Of a stretch of 6,070 nt of DNA, positions 5,241 to 6,070 are shown one piece after another. Source of the stretch: Marinilabiliales bacterium (GTDB lineage: Bacteria > Bacteroidota > Bacteroidia > Bacteroidales > F082); contig PKSW01000452.1 of NCBI GenBank assembly GCA_002869465.1, forward strand, positions 1-6,070. Direction: 5' to 3'. The translations under genes and the position numbers were made by a program. Position 1 is the stretch's first letter, and each line of letters opens with the position of its first letter. Below the pieces are notes generated by a model. It was not told where the DNA came from. It made no database searches and saw only the letters and a program-made list of their open reading frames with translations.

Positions 5241-5936
5241 ATGGAAGATTTCTCAGAAATAATGAATTGTAGGGATTGCACTAAGAGTTCAGCTTGTTTT
5301 AATAAGCTGATTCCATCTGAATTAGAATTTATTAATCAGAATAAAACGCATATATTATATCGGAAAGGGGAAAATGTTTGTAAAGAAAAGGCATATGCCT
5401 CGTATGTACTTTATATTGCGGATGGGCTTGTAAAGCTATATTTAGAAAGTCCGAATAATCGCAACATCAATTTAAAAGTCCTTAAAACATCCCAATTCAT
5501 AGGTTTGTCATCAATTTATGGAGATAATATTTATCACTATTCGGCGCAAGCATTGGTTGACTCGACCATCTGCCTGATAAATAAGGATAGTTTTAGGAAA
5601 ATACTAATTGATAACGGTCAATTTGCCTCAGGAATTATCGAATGGTATTGCAAAAAAGAAACCCAATTATTTCATCGTATTAAGAGCCTGGGGCATAAAC
5701 AAATGCACGGGCGAATTGCCGATGTGTTGCTTTACCTAAGCGATGAGAGTAATGAGAAATATGATTTGTTTAACTATTTATCGAGGAAGGATATTGCAGA
5801 TTTTGCCAGTATCTCAACAGAAAGTACAGTGCGAATTTTGACGGAATTTAAAAACGATAACATCATTGATACGGATGGGAAGGATATACAGATATTAGAT
5901 AAAAAGCGATTGTTCGAAATCAGCAAGAACGGTTAA
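5241..5936 (+). CDS. Crp/Fnr-family regulator with FNR-like Fe-S cysteines
   Basis: This 231-residue protein has an N-terminal cysteine cluster, a cyclic-nucleotide-binding-type beta-barrel (about 25-130), a dimerisation helix (about 128-155) and a C-terminal winged helix (about 155-225). C10-x2-C13-x5-C19 has the same spacing as FNR C20-C23-C29. C111, in AQALVDSTICLI, aligns with FNR C122 in AQALETSMVCEI, and the C19-C111 distance of 92 is one off FNR's 93. All four [4Fe-4S] ligands may therefore be present; C47 and C137 are extra. The recognition helix region STESTVRIL (192-200) keeps FNR's E209 and R213 equivalents (E194, R198), but S212 becomes V197. The cAMP-binding signature of CRP is not evident. 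It is predicted to sense O2 or Fe-S status and to control the divergent metallocluster operon, perhaps through the palindrome at 4876-4889. ATG at 5241 is the first in-frame start; Met8 is an alternative that keeps the cysteines. Confidence 0.93.
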   Translation: MEDFSEIMNCRDCTKSSACFNKLIPSELEFINQNKTHILYRKGENVCKEKAYASYVLYIADGLVKLYLESPNNRNINLKVLKTSQFIGLSSIYGDNIYHYSAQALVDSTICLINKDSFRKILIDNGQFASGIIEWYCKKETQLFHRIKSLGHKQMHGRIADVLLYLSDESNEKYDLFNYLSRKDIADFASISTESTVRILTEFKNDNIIDTDGKDIQILDKKRLFEISKNG

Positions 5937-5987
5937 TCATTTCTGAGATACATATTAATCGCAAAAAACGGATAAAACATCTTTACT

Positions 5988-6070
5988 CTAAGCTGAAACT
6001 AACTGGTAGATTGAATTGCACTCGCACTGGCCTGTTTCTTTGACTTCCCGGTATCCCCTTTGGCATGTTA
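5988..6070 (-). CDS. possible 3' tip of a convergent gene (unidentified, partial)
   Basis: A minus-strand frame is open from the right edge to a TAG at 5988-5990, giving the last 26 residues of a possible protein. They include TCQRGYREV and TGQCECNS and end in QLVSA, with three cysteines and ordinary codons. A second minus-strand frame is also open here and runs to a TAA slightly further on, so the frame choice is uncertain. Local GC content is higher than in the preceding spacer, which is compatible with coding. The family cannot be recognised. The 51-bp gap to the regulator's stop holds no clear terminator hairpin. Confidence 0.25.
   Translation of the reverse strand, partial: TCQRGYREVKETGQCECNSIYQLVSA

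Overview
The window looks like chromosomal DNA of an anaerobic or facultatively anaerobic member of the Bacteroidota (Marinilabiliales/Bacteroidales-like). This is an inference. It rests on the low GC content, the general lack of Shine-Dalgarno sequences, -7 elements of the TAnnTTTG type in the one long intergenic region, and the type of Crp/Fnr regulator. No rRNA, tRNA, CRISPR array or insertion sequence was seen.

Layout. Eight genes lie head to tail on the minus strand from about 4764 down through the left edge. In order of transcription they are: a DUF5320-type small Gly/Arg-rich protein (4570-4764), a divergent NifX/NifB-C-like protein of the dinitrogenase FeMo-cofactor family (4132-4488), an FAD/NAD(P)H oxidoreductase of the Nox/CoA-disulfide reductase class (2716-4080), a CGGC-domain protein (2150-2596), a COG0731-type radical SAM protein (1188-2150), a 71-residue Cys-rich zinc-ribbon-like protein (970-1185), a canonical NifX-like protein (619-957), and a MinD-type ATPase with an inserted two-cluster ferredoxin domain (1-615, cut by the window edge). 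The last five are packed with gaps of about 12 bp or less. A 473-bp intergenic region (4768-5240) holds probable divergent promoters and several perfect palindromes. To its right, on the plus strand, is a 231-residue Crp/Fnr-family regulator (5241-5936) with cysteines placed like the [4Fe-4S] ligands of E. coli FNR. The last ~130 bp hold at most the 3' tip of a convergent minus-strand gene.

Reading of the locus. MinD-ferredoxin ATPases next to NifX-family proteins recall the anaerobe-specific orange protein (ORP) locus of Desulfovibrio, where a PF02579 protein carries a Mo-Cu-S cluster and works with MinD-like ATPases. Here the core is joined by a radical SAM enzyme, a CGGC protein, a Nox-like flavoenzyme and two tiny accessory proteins, and the sigma54 regulator of the Desulfovibrio locus is replaced by a probable oxygen- or iron-sulfur-sensing FNR-like protein. 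The simplest hypothesis is an anaerobically controlled operon that assembles, carries or repairs a metal-sulfur cofactor. The metal, the client protein and the reactions cannot be read from the sequence.
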